30,344 bases of DNA from Acidobacteriota bacterium (GCA_022545645.1 JACZQQ010000006.1:1-30344); one strand, 5' to 3'; counted from the stretch's first letter, positions 14,826-23,303 are shown. The notes: a model not told the origin generated them from the letters alone. Made by a program: numbers and translations.

Positions 14826-16277
14826 GCGGGCCCTGATTCTCACGTTGCGTTCGAAAGCGGTCATGTTCCAGGTGGCCATCTCCAGGAGGGCGACCTTCAG
14901 GGCATAGACCCCCGGAGGGGCAAACAACTTATTGGTATAGATGATCCCCCGGCCAGCGCGGATCTCTTTGGCCTCCAGGTTGACCCGGAAAATTTCTCTC
15001 AACCGGGCCACTTCATCCCCTTGCTGATCCAACAACCGGGCGATAACCCCGAACCCGGTCCGAACATCCCCCTTTTCGGTTTTCTGCAAACTGAAGGGAC
15101 TGATCTTGATGCGAAAAGGGAGTCCAATCTGCCCGCCCTGCCGTTGCTGAGGCAGGAGATCCAGGTCAGCGCCAATCTCTCGGAATGTAAGGTGGAGGTT
15201 GTTGGGAACCCGGTCCAGCGCGTCATCATCAAAAAGCGCAGCGATAACCTCCTGCTTGACCGTCGATCGTTCGGGGAGGGTTTCAAATCGAGCGGGGATG
15301 TAGGCCTTGGGAAATGCGATCTCAACTTGAATGTTGCGGTCCTCCTTACCGCGATAAGGATCATCGGTGTAATAGCCAATCGAATAGAGGTTGCCAAACA
15401 CGTCGTCATTGATTTGAGCCATGACCTGGTCAAAATTGAGGATGGTTTCGAACCCACTGAAATGTCCTCCATTGGTCCTCAGCGACAAACTGGCAAAGGC
15501 CAGCTCCTTGGCTTCTCGATCGTCGCCGGCAGGGGTGGAAGCGCCCGGTTGGGACAGGGGCGAAGAGGGGCCGATATAGAGTTGGCCTGCTGACGGAACC
15601 AGAATGGTGTAAATGACAACATTATTACTTTGGGCCAAAGAGACGCTTTGGGGGGCGATACGATAGGCGTTGTCCATGCCGTCGGAGATGAGAATCACTA
15701 CGTTTCGAGTTGCTCCAGGATGGTCCTTCATGCGCAGGATGAGCGCGTTCAGCGAATCGTAGAGGGCCGTTGGTCCCAGATGCTCACCAGATTCCGTTAA
15801 TGCCTTCTGAGCCAGGGATCGCGTGGAAGTAAAATCTTGCAGCCGCATCAGCTTATCGGAAAAACCGAAGATGCCGACTTCCGTGAAGTCATGCAGACTT
15901 TCCAGAAAAGTTCCCGCCGCCGTAAGTTCTTCCGCCCGGGTCGCGAGGGTGCTGCCGCTCATGTCGATTAAAAAGGCGAGTCTAAGGGGTCCCATCTCTC
16001 CTTCTGTGTTGCGGGGAGGCTCAAAGAAGACAATTTCCTGAAGCGCTCCACCTTCGAACACTCGAAAGTGGCCCTGATTCAAATGGTTGAGGAGGCGCCC
16101 ATCGGTCTCCTTCACCATGAATTTCAAGGTCGCCAAATTGACGTCTACGCGAATATTCGGACCTTCAATTTGACTGGATGATTGAGAGGCAGCGGTGATG
16201 CAGGAAAAGCTCAGGGCCCAGAACAAGAGGGCGCACCAAGCAGAAGGGACACTGAAAACCGCTCTCAAGCGCCTCAT
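14823..16277 (-). CDS. Secreted VWA-domain protein, VWFA-related acidobacterial type
   Basis: The 484-residue product has an N-terminal signal peptide (hydrophobic ALLFWALSFSCITAA), a beta-rich segment including IRVDVNLATLKFMV and HFRVFEGG, and a von Willebrand factor A domain from about residue 98. The metal-binding MIDAS residues are present: DMSGS (Asp105, Ser107, Ser109), Thr170 in GPTALYD, and Asp199 in ISDGMD. The layout matches the VWFA-related family typical of acidobacteria, whose function is not established; an adhesion or protein-interaction role outside the cytoplasm is likely. Its ATG overlaps the folE stop as ATGA, so it is coupled to folE and the last gene of the rpmE operon. 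Its stop codon TAG lies in the family A palindrome. Confidence 0.85.
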   Translation of the reverse strand: MRRLRAVFSVPSAWCALLFWALSFSCITAASQSSSQIEGPNIRVDVNLATLKFMVKETDGRLLNHLNQGHFRVFEGGALQEIVFFEPPRNTEGEMGPLRLAFLIDMSGSTLATRAEELTAAGTFLESLHDFTEVGIFGFSDKLMRLQDFTSTRSLAQKALTESGEHLGPTALYDSLNALILRMKDHPGATRNVVILISDGMDNAYRIAPQSVSLAQSNNVVIYTILVPSAGQLYIGPSSPLSQPGASTPAGDDREAKELAFASLSLRTNGGHFSGFETILNFDQVMAQINDDVFGNLYSIGYYTDDPYRGKEDRNIQVEIAFPKAYIPARFETLPERSTVKQEVIAALFDDDALDRVPNNLHLTFREIGADLDLLPQQRQGGQIGLPFRIKISPFSLQKTEKGDVRTGFGVIARLLDQQGDEVARLREIFRVNLEAKEIRAGRGIIYTNKLFAPPGVYALKVALLEMATWNMTAFERNVRIRAR

Positions 16278-16825
16278 GGGTTGTTAATCCTCACCAAATT
16301 CAAGAACTCCATCCGGGATCGCTGATCCTGCCGAAATTTTCCCAGCAGGGTCGAGGTCGTGACTTTAACATTCTGCTTTTCAACGCCACGCATCATCATA
16401 CACAGATGCTGGGCCTCAATAATCACTCCAACTCCCTGAGGATTCGCCTGCTCCTGGATGGTGTGGGCGATTTGTTGAGTGAGGCGTTCCTGGACTTGCA
16501 GGCGCCGTGCGAACAGTTCAACGAGACGAATCACTTTACTCAAGCCAATCACCTTGCGGGTAGGCAGGTAACCCACATGGCATTTTCCGAAGAAGGGCAG
16601 GAGGTGGTGCTCACACAGGCTGTAGACCTCGATATTTCTGATGATCACCATCTCGTCATACTGGACATCAAAGAGGGCGTCTTTGAGAATCTCCTCGACA
16701 TTCTCGGAGTAACCCTTGGTCAGAAACTTGAACGTTTCAGCCACCCGAGCCGGTGTTTTCCTGAGGCCTTGGCGCTGCGGATCTTCACCGAGTTCCTCCA
16801 GCATGCTCTCAATCAGCTTTTCCAC
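16274..16825 (-). CDS. folE: GTP cyclohydrolase I (FolE)
   Basis: FolE converts GTP to 7,8-dihydroneopterin triphosphate, the first step of folate (and, in some bacteria, queuosine) synthesis. The 183-residue product is a short but complete form of the family. The zinc ligands are visible as Cys71 and His74 in SLCEHHLLPFFG and Cys142 in QHLCMMMRG. GKCHVGYLP and TPARVAE are also typical. It lies 36 bp downstream of the HIT gene and overlaps the VWA gene by ATGA. No other folate gene is in the window. Confidence 0.95.
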   Translation of the reverse strand: MEKLIESMLEELGEDPQRQGLRKTPARVAETFKFLTKGYSENVEEILKDALFDVQYDEMVIIRNIEVYSLCEHHLLPFFGKCHVGYLPTRKVIGLSKVIRLVELFARRLQVQERLTQQIAHTIQEQANPQGVGVIIEAQHLCMMMRGVEKQNVKVTTSTLLGKFRQDQRSRMEFLNLVRINNP

Positions 16826-16861
16826 GAAACTCCTTTCGGGGCGATGACTGCTACCATGGGG

Positions 16862-17203
16862 CTATCCCGGAGGCCAATCGAAGGCTCGTCCGCCCATCAA
16901 ATGAAGGTGGATGTGAAAGACCGTCTGCCCCGCAGCCACGCCGTTGTTAAGGACCACCCTATAGCCGTCCGTGAGGTTTTGATCCTCGGCTACCTGGCGG
17001 GCCATCAAGAGGAGGTGGCCCAGCAGGCTCCCCTCTTGTTCGGAAGCTTCAGCAAGGGTAGGGATATGCTTCTTGGGAATGATCAGGATATGGGTCGGTG
17101 CTTGCGAGTTGATATCCCGAAAGGCCACCGCCTGATCGTCCTCACGAATGATGTCCGACTGCAGTTCTCCTTGAGCAATTTTGCAAAAAATACAATCCGC
17201 CAT
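16862..17203 (-). CDS. HIT-family protein, HINT type
   Basis: This 113-residue protein is a small histidine triad nucleotide-binding protein of the HINT/PKCI branch, which hydrolyses adenosine phosphoramidates and related nucleotides. It begins MADCIFCKIAQGE with two cysteines of the zinc pair and ends with the triad segment QTVFHIHLHLMGGRAF containing HxHxH. The length is typical. It sits in the operon between prmC (53 bp upstream) and folE (36 bp downstream). A second HIT protein of the longer type is at 22186-22668. Confidence 0.93.
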   Translation of the reverse strand: MADCIFCKIAQGELQSDIIREDDQAVAFRDINSQAPTHILIIPKKHIPTLAEASEQEGSLLGHLLLMARQVAEDQNLTDGYRVVLNNGVAAGQTVFHIHLHLMGGRAFDWPPG

Positions 17204-17256
17204 AGGTGCTCCTTTGGGTGGTGACAGGTTAACGATATCAGATAATGATCAGGTTT

Positions 17257-18144
17257 TCATGGCTTCTTATCCAACGGGCGTCCAAAGATCGCACACCGGT
17301 CGATATGGGCAAGATCTTTTCGTGAACCTTCCAAAACCCAACCTTTTTCTTGCGCCAGTCGGCAAATCTCCTGCTTGGCGCCCTCACCCAATTCGACCAC
17401 CAATTTCCCCTGATCCCGCAAAACTTTGCGGGCTTCGGAAAACAGTTGTTTGTAGATCGCTTGTCCCGATTCTGCGGCATAGACCGCCTCGCGTGGCTCA
17501 TGTTTGTCTACGGAGGCGTCAACCCGGTTTCTTTCCTGGTGGCTCACATAAGGAGGGTTGGAGACGACCAGATGATAATAACCGGGTCGGTCTTTCACTG
17601 GATTCAGTGTCTGACCCTCTCGGAATTCAAGGCGGTCCAGGCAGCGGTGCTTTTTAGCATTCTGGCGGGCCACTTTTAAGGCAATGGGAGAGACATCTGT
17701 TGCCGTAACCACAACCCGAGGTTCTTCGCAGGCCAGGGTGATGCCGATGCAGCCAGATCCCGTGCCCACGTCGATTGCCCGCAGGTGTTCTTCGGGGCTT
17801 TCCCGCAGAAGACCCAAAGCAGCCTCCAAAACCAGCTCTGTTTCGGGTCGGGGAATGAAAACCCCAGGACGAACCGAGAATTCACGGCCATAGAATTCCT
17901 GCTTACCACGAAGATATTGCAGTGGAAAGTGCTCGCCCCGCTTGATCAACCACTGCTGAAACAGATGCTTCTGCGCTGTGGAAAGTTGATGTTCCGGGTG
18001 CGTGTACAGGAACGTTCGATCGCGCTTCAGAACGGAGGCAACCAGAAGGTCAGCGTCTTGGCGAGGGGATCGGAGTCGGCGCTTGGCAAGATAATCGGCT
18101 GCAGACTGGAGCGCCTCTTGAACCGTCACGGCCTTAACCCGCAT
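17257..18144 (-). CDS. prmC: Peptide chain release factor N5-glutamine methyltransferase (PrmC)
   Basis: PrmC methylates the glutamine of the GGQ motif in release factors, using SAM, which increases termination efficiency. The 295-residue product shows IPRPETE (97-103), the SAM motif DVGTGSGCIGITLA (125-138) and the catalytic NPPY (196-199). Its usual partner prfA is directly upstream, but an element of family A separates them by 145 bp. The ATG at 18144 lies within the left end of that element, and the GAGGGGG ribosome site about nine bases upstream is also element DNA. A GTG five codons further in (Val6) could be the older start, since PrmC proteins typically begin near TVQEAL. Confidence 0.95.
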   Translation of the reverse strand: MRVKAVTVQEALQSAADYLAKRRLRSPRQDADLLVASVLKRDRTFLYTHPEHQLSTAQKHLFQQWLIKRGEHFPLQYLRGKQEFYGREFSVRPGVFIPRPETELVLEAALGLLRESPEEHLRAIDVGTGSGCIGITLACEEPRVVVTATDVSPIALKVARQNAKKHRCLDRLEFREGQTLNPVKDRPGYYHLVVSNPPYVSHQERNRVDASVDKHEPREAVYAAESGQAIYKQLFSEARKVLRDQGKLVVELGEGAKQEICRLAQEKGWVLEGSRKDLAHIDRCAIFGRPLDKKP

Positions 18145-18272
18145 TTCTCACACCCCCTCTACTGCACCGGCGAAATGATCCGGCCTGACTGTGTTGCACG
18201 ACCCGCCACGCGCCTTCTCAGGCCGGCCCTTCCGCCGTTTCGTGACGAGCAGGTGTGAGAAATTCGGGCTAG
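18139..18272. mobile_element. Family A-like element inside the prfA-prmC gap
   Basis: The ends share ATTTCTCACACC (left, 18143-18154) with GGTGTGAGAAAT on the right (18252-18263), and the right edge closes CGGGCTAG. Internal blocks match the copy at 13812-14026: CTCTACTGCA (18157), GACTGTGTTGCACGACCCGC (18187-18206, 19 of 20 bases the same) and TTTCGTGACGAG (18238). The ends differ from the ATGCATA type, so this is a subfamily. It provides the prmC start region. Confidence 0.7.
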
Positions 18273-18289
18273 TTCTTGAGTTGTCCCGA

Positions 18290-19363
18290 TCAGGCGATTT
18301 TTTGATTTCCTAACAGCTCTGTCCGCTCGGATGTGATTAAGGCCTCAACGATCGGATCCAGGTTGCCTTCCATGATGAGAGCGAGCTGATGCAAGCTCAG
18401 GCCGAGGCGATGGTCCGTGACCCGGTTCTGTGGGTAATTGTAGGTCCGAATTTTCTCACTGCGGTCTCCGCTTCCAACCATGGCTCTCCGCTTTTCGGCA
18501 ATTTCGCCTTGCTGCTGCTGGAGTGCTTTTTCATAGAGTCTGGAACGCAGGACCTTCATGGCCTTGGCTTTGTTCTTGATCTGAGACTTTTCATCCTGAC
18601 AGGTCACCACTTCTCCGGTGGGAATGTGGGTGATGCGCACTGCCGAGTAGGTCGTGTTGACGGACTGCCCGCCAGGTCCCGAGGAGCAGTAAGTGTCTAT
18701 TTTGAGCTCCTTCGGGTCAATCTCAATATCGACTTCGTCGACCTCGGGCAAGACCGCCACAGTGACGGCAGAGGTGTGGAGGCGGCCCTGGGTTTCGGTC
18801 TCGGGAACTCGCTGCACCCGGTGAACGCCGCTTTCGTATTTCAGGCGGCTGTAGACGTTTTTCCCCGAGATCATGGCGATAACTTCCTTGAATCCACCTA
18901 CCGAGGAGTGATGAGCCGAAAGCACCTCGACGGTCCAATTGTTGCGCTCGGCGTATCGCGAATACATCCGGAAGATTCCCTGAGCAAAAAGAGTGGCTTC
19001 ATTTCCTCCCGTGCCGGCCCTGATTTCCAGGATAACGTTTTTGGCGTCGTTGGGATCCGTGGGGAGTAGAAGTCCCTTGAGTTCCTCTTCGCAGCTCGCT
19101 CTTTGCTTCTCCAGCTGCTCAGATTCCTGGCGAGCCATTTCGAGAAGTTCTTCATCCTGTTCTTCATCCAGAAGCCTGTTTGTTCCAGTGATTTCTTGTG
19201 AGATCGATTTGTACTCGCGGAATTTGTCGACGATTTCCTGAAGCTCTGCATGGGCCTGGGCCGTTTTACGATACTTCTCCGGGATCGCAATCAGCTCCGG
19301 ATCTCCCAGCTCTTGCGAGAGATTTTCATATTCTTCCTCAAGTGCTTGAAGTTTCTGAAACAT
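18290..19363 (-). CDS. prfA: Peptide chain release factor 1 (RF1)
   Basis: RF1 recognises UAA and UAG stop codons and triggers peptide release on the ribosome. The 357-residue protein has the usual length. The codon-recognition loop is RVPETETQGR (PxT motif with Glu in the middle, 187-189), and the catalytic GGQ is at 231-233 in SSGPGGQSVNTTYSAVRITH. An N-terminal coiled-coil domain precedes. It lies 12 bp downstream of rpmE. Several neighbouring genes end in UAG codons made by mobile repeat ends, so RF1 is the factor that would read these. Confidence 0.97.
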   Translation of the reverse strand: MFQKLQALEEEYENLSQELGDPELIAIPEKYRKTAQAHAELQEIVDKFREYKSISQEITGTNRLLDEEQDEELLEMARQESEQLEKQRASCEEELKGLLLPTDPNDAKNVILEIRAGTGGNEATLFAQGIFRMYSRYAERNNWTVEVLSAHHSSVGGFKEVIAMISGKNVYSRLKYESGVHRVQRVPETETQGRLHTSAVTVAVLPEVDEVDIEIDPKELKIDTYCSSGPGGQSVNTTYSAVRITHIPTGEVVTCQDEKSQIKNKAKAMKVLRSRLYEKALQQQQGEIAEKRRAMVGSGDRSEKIRTYNYPQNRVTDHRLGLSLHQLALIMEGNLDPIVEALITSERTELLGNQKIA

Positions 19364-19375
19364 GAGGAGAGGAGA

Positions 19376-19600
19376 TTAGCCTGCGAGGCGCTTTGACTTT
19401 CCCTTTGCGTATTTTTTGCGGAAGCGTTCGACCCTTCCCGCGGTGTCGACCAGTTTCTGCTTACCGGTGTAAAACGGATGACATGCGGAGCAAATATCCA
19501 GACGGACCTCTCCAGACATTGTGGAGCGCGTTTCCCACTGATTGCCGCAGGCACAGCGCACGGATACCAACTCATATTGGGGGTGAATACCACTCTTCAT
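19376..19600 (-). CDS. rpmE: 50S ribosomal protein L31 (zinc-binding form)
   Basis: The 74-residue protein is ribosomal L31. It starts MKSGIHPQYELVSVRCACGN and has four cysteines (16, 18, 37, 40) in CAC and CSAC pairs, which defines the zinc-containing form, followed by HPFYTGKQKLVDTAGRVERF. It is the first gene of the operon leading into prfA. A GGGAG stretch about ten bases upstream of the ATG may be the ribosome site. Confidence 0.97.
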   Translation of the reverse strand: MKSGIHPQYELVSVRCACGNQWETRSTMSGEVRLDICSACHPFYTGKQKLVDTAGRVERFRKKYAKGKSKRLAG

Positions 19601-20096
19601 AACATCAACTCCCTTAGCTCATAGCAAAATCAAATGAATGACCACTGAATCTTCCTTGCGCAGCGATCCAGAAGCTTGCTGGGTTACGGCAGATCAAGTG
19701 ACGGGCGCCGCCGCGGGAGAGTAGTTTATCAAAAGTCGACCGCGAAAGTCGACCCATTTCCCTTTGAAGCCAACCTCAGAAACTGTTTTCGCAAACGGCC
19801 TCGAACAAGCGGAAACAATCCATGGACCCATCGTTCGTTCCTTTATCTCATGGGCTTTGCAGCTTGACAAGCCCTTGGTTGCGCGGTATAAGTTGCTACT
19901 CAAATCTTTCGGCGAGGGGATGCTAAACATTGTCTGACCTAGACTTCAGCAAGGGCGGTGAGAAGAATTCGCTCGCTCCGCACTTTCGATTGGCGAATAG
20001 CGCGACACTTTTTGAATTGAGAGATGTCCCTTGTCCGTTGCCGTTTGCAGGCAGCTGTCCCGCTCGCATCGGAAAGGGCTTGTTGAGGAGGTCCGA
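19601..20096. other. 496-bp divergent control region between rpmE and rpsA
   Basis: I see no convincing gene here. It must hold the rpmE promoter (minus strand) and contains a clear rpsA promoter at 19864-19892. A duplicated AAGTCGACC (about 19734 and 19748) is visible. A five-codon mini-ORF, ATG to TGA at 19920-19937, lies in the rpsA leader. The leader of about 200 nt could host autoregulation by S1, but I recognise no known RNA motif. Confidence 0.5.
19864..19892 (+). promoter_or_regulatory. Sigma70-type promoter of rpsA
   Basis: TTGACA (19864-19869) is separated by 17 bp from TATAAG (19887-19892). Both hexamers and the spacing are near consensus. The transcript would start near 19899, leaving a leader of about 200 nt before rpsA. 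Confidence 0.75.
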
Positions 20097-21923
20097 ATGT
20101 CTGTAGCTGGGAGAAAGGCGGAGGAGGGACAAGCCGCCGCCCAGGTTAAAACTCAAGAGGAAACCCCTTTGGTCGAAACCCCTGTGGTCGAAGCCCCTGT
20201 CATTGAAAGCCCCAAGGAGATGGACCACGAAGAGATGCAGGAGGCTTACAACCTCAGCTTCAAGAATATCGCAGAGGGCGCGGTTGTATCAGGAACGGTA
20301 TTGAAGATTTCCGACTCTCACGTGGTTGTCGATGTAGGGTTCAAGTCGGAAGGACAAATCTCTCTGGACGAATTCCGCGATGATGCCGGCAACCTGACCA
20401 TCAAGCAGGGAGACAAAGTGGACGTCCTTCTTGAGCGCACAGAAGATAGGAATGGCCATGTCGTGGTGTCTCGGCAGAAGGCGGAGCGGATGAAGATCTG
20501 GACCGCACTTGAGAAGGTCTATCAGGATGAGTCGATCATCACGGGGCGGGTGATTGAGAGGGTCAAAGGTGGCTTGGCGGTAGATGTCGGGGTGAGGGCG
20601 TTTCTGCCCGGCTCCCAGGTTGATCTGCAACCAACCAGAAACTTGGATAGCTGGTGTGGCCAGGAGCTGCGCATGCGTGTCATCAAAATGAACAGGCGGC
20701 GTGGCAACATCGTACTCTCTCGAAAGGCGGTGCTGGAAGAAGAGCACTTCAAATTGAAGGAAACCACCCTCAAAGAGCTGGAGGAGGGAAAGGTTGTTTC
20801 AGGAATCGTCAAGAATATTACTGACTACGGAGCTTTTGTGGACCTCGGGGGCATCGATGGGCTGTTGCATATCACCGACATGTCCTGGGGGCGGGTGAAC
20901 CATCCATCGGATCTGTTCAAAGTGGCCGACGAGATTGAGGTCAAGATCCTGAAATTCGAACGATTGGAAGAGAAAGTTTCTCTGGGATACAAACAGCTGA
21001 GCGAGGACCCCTGGCTCAGCGCCGTAGAGCGCTATGCGAGAGATTCCCGAGTGAAGGCAAAGGTAGTGAGCCTGACCGACTACGGAGCATTCGTTGAGCT
21101 TGAGGAAGGCATTGAGGGGCTGATCCATATTTCCGAGATGACCTGGAATAGACGCATTAAGCATCCATCCAAGCTTTTGAGCGTCGGGGATGAGGTGGAG
21201 GCGGTTGTTTTGGACATGGATGCTTCAGCACGACGAATCTCTTTGGGGATGAAACAAACGGAGCCCAACCCTTGGGACTCCATTGAAGAGAAATACGCGA
21301 TTAACTCGATTATCACGGGGAAGGTCCGAAACCTGACCGATTTCGGGGCCTTCGTTGAGGTGGAGGAAGGAATCGAGGGGTTGGTCCATATTTCGGATCT
21401 CAGCTGGACCAAGAAGGTGCAACACCCCTCGGAGGTGGTGCAGAAGGGCGACGAAGTGAGCGCCGTGGTCCTTAACGTTGATGCGGACAATCAACGCTTG
21501 TCTCTCGGGATCAAGCAGCTCGAGCCAGACAAGTGGGAGGATTTTTTCTCTGAGCACCAGATCGGAGATGTGGTGCATGGAAAGATTGTCCGGTTGACCA
21601 ACTTCGGAATCTTTGTCGAGTTGAGCGAGGGCATCGAAGGGCTTTGTCACGTATCCGAACTGGCGGAGCAACGCATCGACAACCCGGAGGACCACTTTGA
21701 GGTTGAACAGGAACTGGACGTGAAGATCATTAAGCTGAATTTGTTGGAACGCAGGATTGGCCTGTCGGTGAGAGCCCTGACGGAGGATTCTGACAGAGAA
21801 GAGGGTTGGGCCTATAAGCCCGAAGTCGCAACCACTTCCATTGGGGATATTGCCGGTGAGCAGTTGGGTCAATTGAAAAAGAAGGCCGAGCAGGTAGAAG
21901 GAGCCGATGATGACGAAAGCTGA
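20097..21923 (+). CDS. rpsA: 30S ribosomal protein S1 (six S1 domains)
   Basis: S1 delivers mRNA to the 30S subunit. The 608-residue product has an acidic N-terminal lead with repeated VETPVVEAPVIE-like units and then six S1 OB-fold repeats. The third to sixth carry the clear ITDYGAFVDL, LTDYGAFVEL, LTDFGAFVEV and LTNFGIFVEL cores, while repeats 1-2 are more diverged, as in other S1 proteins. The ATG at 20097 has GAGGAGG at 20085-20091, a strong ribosome site; the upstream in-frame TTG at 20031 has none. It overlaps the HU gene by 14 bases, forming the operon rpsA-hup-HIT. Confidence 0.97.
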   Translation: MSVAGRKAEEGQAAAQVKTQEETPLVETPVVEAPVIESPKEMDHEEMQEAYNLSFKNIAEGAVVSGTVLKISDSHVVVDVGFKSEGQISLDEFRDDAGNLTIKQGDKVDVLLERTEDRNGHVVVSRQKAERMKIWTALEKVYQDESIITGRVIERVKGGLAVDVGVRAFLPGSQVDLQPTRNLDSWCGQELRMRVIKMNRRRGNIVLSRKAVLEEEHFKLKETTLKELEEGKVVSGIVKNITDYGAFVDLGGIDGLLHITDMSWGRVNHPSDLFKVADEIEVKILKFERLEEKVSLGYKQLSEDPWLSAVERYARDSRVKAKVVSLTDYGAFVELEEGIEGLIHISEMTWNRRIKHPSKLLSVGDEVEAVVLDMDASARRISLGMKQTEPNPWDSIEEKYAINSIITGKVRNLTDFGAFVEVEEGIEGLVHISDLSWTKKVQHPSEVVQKGDEVSAVVLNVDADNQRLSLGIKQLEPDKWEDFFSEHQIGDVVHGKIVRLTNFGIFVELSEGIEGLCHVSELAEQRIDNPEDHFEVEQELDVKIIKLNLLERRIGLSVRALTEDSDREEGWAYKPEVATTSIGDIAGEQLGQLKKKAEQVEGADDDES

Positions 21924-22185
21924 CCTTATTGACGAGGTGGCCAAAAATTCGGAGTTGAGCAAAAAAGACGCAGAGGCAATCGTCCAAGCTGTCTTGGATA
22001 GTATCGTCGAATCGCTGAAGGCCGGTGGAAAAGTAGAGCTTCGGGGCTTCGGCAGTTTTCGGCTTCGGGACAGATCTTCCCGTGAGGGTCGCAACCCGAA
22101 AACCGGCGAGAAGGTCTTTGTTCCTGCCAAGAAGGTTCCCTACTTCAAGCCCGGAAAGGACCTGAGAGAACTGATCAACTCATAG
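21910..22185 (+). CDS. HU/IHF-family DNA-binding protein
   Basis: This 91-residue histone-like protein bends and compacts DNA. It has the family core: MTKADLIDEVAKNSELSKKD, then VELRGFGSFRLRDR and the arm segment GRNPKTGEKVFVPAKKVPYF with the conserved proline. Two ATGs stand in tandem (21907 and 21910). The second is better spaced from GAAGGAG (21896-21902). It overlaps the 3' end of rpsA and is followed immediately by the HIT gene. Whether it is HU or an IHF subunit cannot be decided. Confidence 0.93.
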   Translation: MTKADLIDEVAKNSELSKKDAEAIVQAVLDSIVESLKAGGKVELRGFGSFRLRDRSSREGRNPKTGEKVFVPAKKVPYFKPGKDLRELINS

Positions 22186-22668
22186 ATGGATCACCTATGG
22201 ACTCCCTGGCGCTTCCATTACCTTTCCTCGGGTCGCCAGGAAGCGAACTGTGTCTTTTGTCTTCTTTCCTCCACGGATGAGAATCGGCAAAGTTTTATCC
22301 TTCTTCGCCAGGAGCACACTTTCCTCGTTCTGAATCGATTCCCCTACACGACAGGCCACTTGATGGTGGTTCCCCACAGGCATGTGGCTACACTCACCGA
22401 CACAGCAGGCCCCGAACTGAGAGAGATGATGGTCCTGGCCCAACGGTGCGAGCAGGTTTTGCAGGAGGTCTACCAACCCGATGGCTTCAATATAGGATTT
22501 AATGTGGGAAAAAGTGCGGGGGCTGGTGTTGCCGGTCATTTGCATCTCCATATCGTTCCCCGCTGGGAAGGCGACGCCAATTTTGTTTCCGTGATCGGAC
22601 AGACTCGGGTCATCCCGGAAGATCTGGAAACAACCTACGAAAAACTTTCCTCTCACTTCCTCACCTAG
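22186..22668 (+). CDS. HIT-family hydrolase, longer Ap4A phosphorylase-like type
   Basis: The 160-residue protein starts MDHLWTPWRFHYLSS, as in the HIT group called Ap4A phosphorylase-like, with CVFC as a probable zinc pair (about 22-25) and the triad segment GHLHLHIVPRW. It probably acts on dinucleoside polyphosphates or nucleotide-linked substrates. Its ATG directly follows the HU stop with no gap. Its stop codon TAG (22666-22668) is the first three bases of element B copy 2, so the insertion may have created the stop or landed exactly on it. Confidence 0.88.
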   Translation: MDHLWTPWRFHYLSSGRQEANCVFCLLSSTDENRQSFILLRQEHTFLVLNRFPYTTGHLMVVPHRHVATLTDTAGPELREMMVLAQRCEQVLQEVYQPDGFNIGFNVGKSAGAGVAGHLHLHIVPRWEGDANFVSVIGQTRVIPEDLETTYEKLSSHFLT

Positions 22669-22876
22669 TGTCTCGTTCCATAAACACGGTAACGCTTGTT
22701 AGGAGCAACAAAGAAGTCGATGCCGTCCCGCCACCACCCTTCAGGCTGATGGGGATTGCGGACGATCTCTGTGTCTCGTCGTTGCCGATGTCCCTGCATT
22801 GTCTCCTCCTCGCTCCTTGACCTCGCCTCGCAAGACCCATCAGCAAACGTCAGCGTATTTATGGGGCGAGACACTA
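22666..22876. mobile_element. MITE-like element, family B copy 2 (211 bp, no ORF)
   Basis: The ends begin TAGTGTCTCG and close CGAGACACTA. The first and last 33 bp are inverted repeats with about six mismatches. The interior aligns with 10434-10723 in several blocks, including AGGCTGATGGGGATTGCGG against GGGCTGATGGGGGTTGCGG, but lacks about 80 bp found near the left side of copy 1. There is no ORF of note. It separates the rpsA operon from the dnaA control region. Confidence 0.8.
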
Positions 22877-23303
22877 AATGAGAATGGGTAAACACCCAAA
22901 ACGGTAAAAACATCAAAAAGCACATCGTTGAAAAAAGGGATTTTCCTTCTCCAGGTGAGGATCTTTTCTGCAACTATGCTTGTCGAAAGGAAATATGCCC
23001 AACCTTCACAGTTTTTAAAGAACTTTCTGAAGGAAATGGCCTCGATTTGGGCGGAAAGGCCCTATGGCCTTGAAGGGACCGGGCTGAGAGATTTTCATGT
23101 CTCAGTTTCTCAAAAATTTCATTGAAGCCCGTTGAACCCCGTGGTAGGTTTAGTTCTTTCCCGGGCACACTCTCACTCAGGGAAACCGAAAGGTTTTCCA
23201 CATCTGTGGAAATTGTTGTGGAAAGTGATGCGGACTCCAGCAGGTCTAAGAGGGGTCCAGTTGGCAGAGGATTTGCACTGAACTTGGGAGCAGGGGGAGG
23301 ACT
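22877..23303. other. dnaA upstream region, possible origin
   Basis: This 427-bp stretch holds no convincing gene. It contains A/T-rich parts (for example around 22910-22945 and 23010-23025) and a cluster of three DnaA-box-like sites at 23194-23225, about 80 bp before dnaA. It is either the autoregulated dnaA promoter region, part of the replication origin, or both. Confidence 0.5.
23194..23225. promoter_or_regulatory. Cluster of three DnaA-box-like sites
   Basis: TTTTCCACA (23194-23202) differs from the E. coli consensus TTATCCACA by one base. TGTGGAAAT (23205-23213) and TGTGGAAAG (23217-23225) are on the other strand with the same TTTCCACA core. The first two form an inverted pair two bases apart, the next lies three bases further. 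DnaA is known to bind such boxes at its own promoter and at origins. Confidence 0.65.

Noticed and set aside
18290..19363. PET instead of PAT/PVT in the RF1 codon-recognition loop
   Set aside because: The middle residue of PxT varies among bacterial RF1 proteins, so this is not evidence of altered stop recognition.
19640..19860. Possible structured RNA in the G/C-rich stretch between rpmE and rpsA
   Set aside because: I could not match it to tmRNA, RNase P, SRP, 6S or a riboswitch pattern, and no strong long stem is evident by eye.
21225..22130. 301-codon minus-strand frame opposite rpsA and HU
   Set aside because: It is the complement of two certain genes and has no recognisable domain.
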